From: Siminovitchia sediminis
GTDB lineage: Bacteria; Bacillota; Bacilli; Bacillales; Bacillaceae_C
Length of the DNA: 64,000 nt
NCBI RefSeq assembly: GCF_042680885.1
Contig: NZ_JBHUEO010000009.1
Span: 1-64,000 of the forward strand
Reading direction: 5' to 3'
This document shows, in pieces, positions 61,304 through 64,000 of the stretch. How positions within the stretch are numbered: position 1 is the first letter of the stretch; the number at the start of each line of letters is the position of its first letter. The notes under the pieces were generated by a model. The model ran no database searches, was not told the DNA's origin, and worked only from the letters and a program-made list of their open reading frames with translations. A program made the position numbers and the translations under genes.

Positions 61304-62020
61304 ATGGTGAAAGTGAACGTTTTTCGGTACGAGCCGGAATCCAATGAAGATCCGCGTATCGACTCATTCGAAATCGAAGAAAAAGAAAATATGACTGTGC
61401 TGGATACCCTGTTTCTTATTGTAGAAGACCAGGATCCGACGGTTTCATTTAGATGTGCGTGCAGGCTTGGCATGTGCGGGTCTTGCGGAATGATGATAAA
61501 TGGACGCGGAAGATTGGCGTGCAGAACGAAAATTGCTAACCTTGGTGATGAAATCACAGTTTCACCTATGCGGAATTATCCGATTGTCAAGGACTTGGCA
61601 GTAGATATGAAGCCATTTTTCAATAATTTACAAAGGGTTAAGCCTTATTTTGTTCCAAAAGAAGACACGGATGAATTTGCAGTCATACCTCCGGATTCAG
61701 GTCGGAGGGAGATCATTGATGAAAACTCTGACTGCATTACTTGCGGGTTATGCTTCCAATCTTGTGATGCGGTGAAAATGCGCAATGGCGAATTTATCGG
61801 GCCTGCTGCCCTTGCCAGAGCATACAATTTGGTAGCGGATGAACGGGATGGTGTAAGAGATGAACGTTTGACGCTTGTAACGGGGCAGGACGGTGCCTTT
61901 GAGTGCCATTCCTTTGGAGCCTGTACGGAAGTCTGCCCGAAAGGCATTAACCCGATGGAAACCATTCAAAAGCTGAAGAGTAAGAAAATCCGTAAAAGTG
62001 TTGGATTGAAATGGAAGTAA
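61304..62020 (+). CDS. Succinate dehydrogenase/fumarate reductase-like iron-sulfur subunit
   Basis: 238 residues. N-terminal plant-type ferredoxin domain with [2Fe-2S] cysteines C53, C58, C61 and C73 (CRLGMCGSCG...C), then CITCGLCFQSC for [4Fe-4S] and CHSFGACTEVCPKG for [3Fe-4S] plus the last [4Fe-4S] cysteine. All clusters appear intact. Transfers electrons between the flavoprotein and membrane subunit. Gene order B-C-A differs from the C-A-B order of Bacillus sdh, so this is an additional complex, not the housekeeping one. Confidence 0.92.
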   Translation: MVKVNVFRYEPESNEDPRIDSFEIEEKENMTVLDTLFLIVEDQDPTVSFRCACRLGMCGSCGMMINGRGRLACRTKIANLGDEITVSPMRNYPIVKDLAVDMKPFFNNLQRVKPYFVPKEDTDEFAVIPPDSGRREIIDENSDCITCGLCFQSCDAVKMRNGEFIGPAALARAYNLVADERDGVRDERLTLVTGQDGAFECHSFGACTEVCPKGINPMETIQKLKSKKIRKSVGLKWK

Positions 62021-62059
62021 TATCGATATTCCGATTTTTAGAAAAAGGAGTACGTTGAT

Positions 62060-62410
62060 ATGGAACAATACCCAGAAGTGAAAATTAAGCAAATTCCTCA
62101 TGTTGGCTACATCGCTTGGCTGATTCAAAGGATTACCGCTCTTTTATTGGTTGTTTTAATCCCCTTGCAATTATTTTCAGGTTTCGCACTGGCCGGGAAA
62201 ATTTCCTATAATTCTTTTTTAGCAGCGATCCATTCTCATCCATTGACAAATTTGCTCCTGGTATTTTCTGTTACATTCCATGCGTTGTATGGATTGAGGG
62301 TCATACTCATTGATCTGGGGATTGTAAAAGATAATCGGGATGTCTTTACGGTCTTGACGATTTTGGCATCTGTCATTTGTGCAGTTTTTCTATATATTAT
62401 CTTATTTTAA
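62060..62410 (+). CDS. Succinate dehydrogenase/fumarate reductase-like cytochrome b subunit
   Basis: 116 residues with three predicted helices (about 20-45, 62-82, 93-114). AWLIQRITALLLVVL is the SdhC-type start, and the axial heme histidine is probably in FHALYGLRVILIDLG. The short single anchor, without a second subunit gene (SdhD), suggests a homodimeric or minimal membrane anchor. AAAAAGGAG precedes ATG 62060. Confidence 0.85.
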   Translation: MEQYPEVKIKQIPHVGYIAWLIQRITALLLVVLIPLQLFSGFALAGKISYNSFLAAIHSHPLTNLLLVFSVTFHALYGLRVILIDLGIVKDNRDVFTVLTILASVICAVFLYIILF

Positions 62411-62452
62411 CTGGGCGGAACTTTCAAATTACTAAAAACAGGGTGATCCACA

Positions 62453-64000
62453 ATGGAAATAGTACATACAGATATTTTAATTATTGGAAGCGGCGGTGCC
62501 GGATTGTTTGCAGCGCATCACGCAGCAGCAGCAGATCCGAATCTGAGCATTATAGTAGCAGCCAAAGGCCTGGTTGGAAAAAGCGGCTGCACCCGGATGG
62601 TCCAGGGCGGCTATAATGTCGTATTAAACCCGAACGATTCCATTGAAAAGCATTTTATGGATACCATACAGGGCGGAGGGTTGATCAACAATCAGGAAAT
62701 GGCATGGGTTCTTGTCAATGACGCGCCCAAACGGATCCGTGAACTCGAAACAAAAATGGGATGTTTCTTTGATAGAAATCCGGATGGAACGATTCACCAG
62801 AAGGCATTTGCCGGGCAGTCATTTGACCGTACGGTGCATAGGGGAGATTTGACGGGAATTGAAATCATTTCTCGACTTCATGACCAACTGTTTGCCAAGC
62901 CAAACATAACGATTTGGGATGAAACACGAGGCATCGATTTATTGATTGATGAAGAATCCGGTCATATCGCAGGCTGTTTGATGCTTCATGTTCGTGAAGG
63001 CAAATTTATTGCAGTTCACGCCAAGGCGGTCATTGTGGGAACTGGTGGAGCCGCAACCATGTATAAAATAGCTACGCCAAGCCTGGAGAAAACAGGGGAC
63101 GGAATGGCAATGTGCTACCGGGCAGGAACTGAATTTATGGATATGGAAATGGTTCAGTTTCACCCGACTGGCCTGCTTGCGGAGAATTCGCGATTAAATG
63201 GGGGCGTGCTCGAAGAAGGTCTCCGCGGGGCTGGAGGCTACTTGATTAATACGGAAGGCGAGCGTTTTATGAAAAGGTATGACCCTGAAAGAATGGAGCG
63301 CTCTACCCGTGACCGTGTGTCCAGAGCTGCCTACCAGGAAATTATGGCAGGCCGCGGCACAAAGCTTGGCGGCATCTATATAGATGTTTCCCATTTGGGA
63401 CGTGAACATGTGCTTCGCATGTTCCCGGGGATGGTGGATCGCTGTAAAGACGTGGGACGGGATTTAAGTATTGAACCGGTGGAGGTTTCACCGGCGGCCC
63501 ACTTTCAAATGGGCGGGGTAAAAGTTTCAATCAATTGTGAAAGTGAGATCCCGGGATTGTTTGTCGCCGGAGAGGATGCCGGAGGTGTTCATGGTGCCAA
63601 TCGCTTGGGGGGCAACGGTGTGGCAGATTCAACCGTGTTCGGAGCGCGTGCAGGAGATGCAGCTGCAGCCTACGCCGCCGGCAAACAGAAAGCTCCTCAA
63701 GTGTCTGATCAGCAAATCAACCGGCTGATCAACGAAGCCACTTCCTTTTTTGACCATACGGATGGGGAAAACCCCTTCTATTTAACAAAAGAATTAAAGA
63801 ATCTGATGTGGGAAAAAGTGGGTTTGGTAAGGAACCAGGGCGATATGGAAGAAGCTTTAGAGAAACTGCAGGAGTTGGAAGAACGGAGCCAGCGTGTGTC
63901 TGTAAAAGGAGATCGAGCATTTAATTTGAATTGGGCCGAGGCCTTAAACGTCCGGAACCTGCTCCAAGTAGCCAAAATGGTGACCATCAGTGCATTGACG
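62453..64000 (+). CDS. Succinate dehydrogenase/fumarate reductase-like flavoprotein (partial)
   Basis: 516 codons are visible and the frame runs off the window. FAD dinucleotide motif ILIIGSGGAGLFAAHHA, capping domain, and catalytic residues His in VQFHPTGLL, Arg in STRDRVSRAAYQE, His in AAHFQMGGV and Arg in GANRLGGN. At the position where SdhA/FrdA carry the histidine that covalently binds FAD (SHT/SHS before AAQGG), this protein has GKSGCTRMVQGG, so FAD is probably bound non-covalently. That is usual in L-aspartate oxidases and soluble fumarate reductases but unusual in a three-subunit complex. It may act on a substrate other than succinate. Confidence 0.9.
   Translation, partial: MEIVHTDILIIGSGGAGLFAAHHAAAADPNLSIIVAAKGLVGKSGCTRMVQGGYNVVLNPNDSIEKHFMDTIQGGGLINNQEMAWVLVNDAPKRIRELETKMGCFFDRNPDGTIHQKAFAGQSFDRTVHRGDLTGIEIISRLHDQLFAKPNITIWDETRGIDLLIDEESGHIAGCLMLHVREGKFIAVHAKAVIVGTGGAATMYKIATPSLEKTGDGMAMCYRAGTEFMDMEMVQFHPTGLLAENSRLNGGVLEEGLRGAGGYLINTEGERFMKRYDPERMERSTRDRVSRAAYQEIMAGRGTKLGGIYIDVSHLGREHVLRMFPGMVDRCKDVGRDLSIEPVEVSPAAHFQMGGVKVSINCESEIPGLFVAGEDAGGVHGANRLGGNGVADSTVFGARAGDAAAAYAAGKQKAPQVSDQQINRLINEATSFFDHTDGENPFYLTKELKNLMWEKVGLVRNQGDMEEALEKLQELEERSQRVSVKGDRAFNLNWAEALNVRNLLQVAKMVTISALT

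Overview
The window comes from a low-GC, endospore-forming Firmicute, most likely Bacillaceae. The support is an SspO-type small acid-soluble spore protein, endospore-appendage (DUF3992-like) genes, strong Shine-Dalgarno sites with frequent TTG/GTG starts, sigmaA, sigmaB and sigma54 promoters, cre boxes, tandem tryptophan T-boxes and a TPP riboswitch. I cannot name the genus. No tRNA, rRNA, prophage, insertion sequence or CRISPR was seen.

Layout. 1-6.9 kb: cell-wall amidase, spore-appendage cluster (one intact DUF3992-like gene, one broken copy, one Cys-rich jelly-roll-like protein), a GGDEF diguanylate cyclase, signal peptidase I and MscL. 7.0-8.8 kb: a large 20/21-bp minisatellite. 8.8-19.3 kb: YceI, pyrimidine-nucleoside phosphorylase, nitroreductase, a second tandem array (41/42 bp), a MarR-MMPL exporter operon, an SGNH hydrolase, a dead histidine phosphatase, a SulP transporter and sspO. 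19.5-31.8 kb: a ten-gene catabolic operon under a cre box and FadR-type operators (two 2-hydroxyacid dehydrogenases, regulator, aldehyde dehydrogenase, RocB-like hydrolase, TRAP transporter, amidohydrolase, ThDP enzyme). 31.9-32.1 kb: a third, 49-bp array. 32.3-40.9 kb: aminotransferase, polar amino-acid ABC transporter, PrpR-type sigma54 activator and the GlcDF oxidase behind a canonical -24/-12 promoter.

40.9-44.1 kb: a sigmaB-dependent small gene, a TIGR01777 epimerase, and an HTH-TPR (RRNPP) regulator whose stop codon lies 7 bases before an unannotated 35-residue exported peptide, the best candidate here for an undescribed signalling system. 44.2-48.4 kb: TPP riboswitch and a ThiXYZ-type pyrimidine-precursor transporter operon ending in a TatD-family hydrolase. 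48.5-52.4 kb (minus strand): WrbA and an MhqR-like quinone/catechol detoxification operon. 52.5-59.5 kb: BrnQ, then tandem Trp T-boxes driving trpDCFBA with no trpE. 59.6-64 kb: a split UxaA/SuyAB-family lyase followed by a fumarate reductase/succinate dehydrogenase-like complex in B-C-A order, cut by the window end.

The accessory metabolism is dominated by 2-hydroxy/2-oxo acid chemistry: two hydroxyacid dehydrogenases, GlcDF, a ThDP decarboxylase-like enzyme, and a dehydratase/lyase with a fumarate-reductase-like partner, each with its own transporter or regulator. Start codons were chosen by Shine-Dalgarno position and family N-termini and often lie inside the longest open frame. All functional assignments are by motif recognition; no database search was run.
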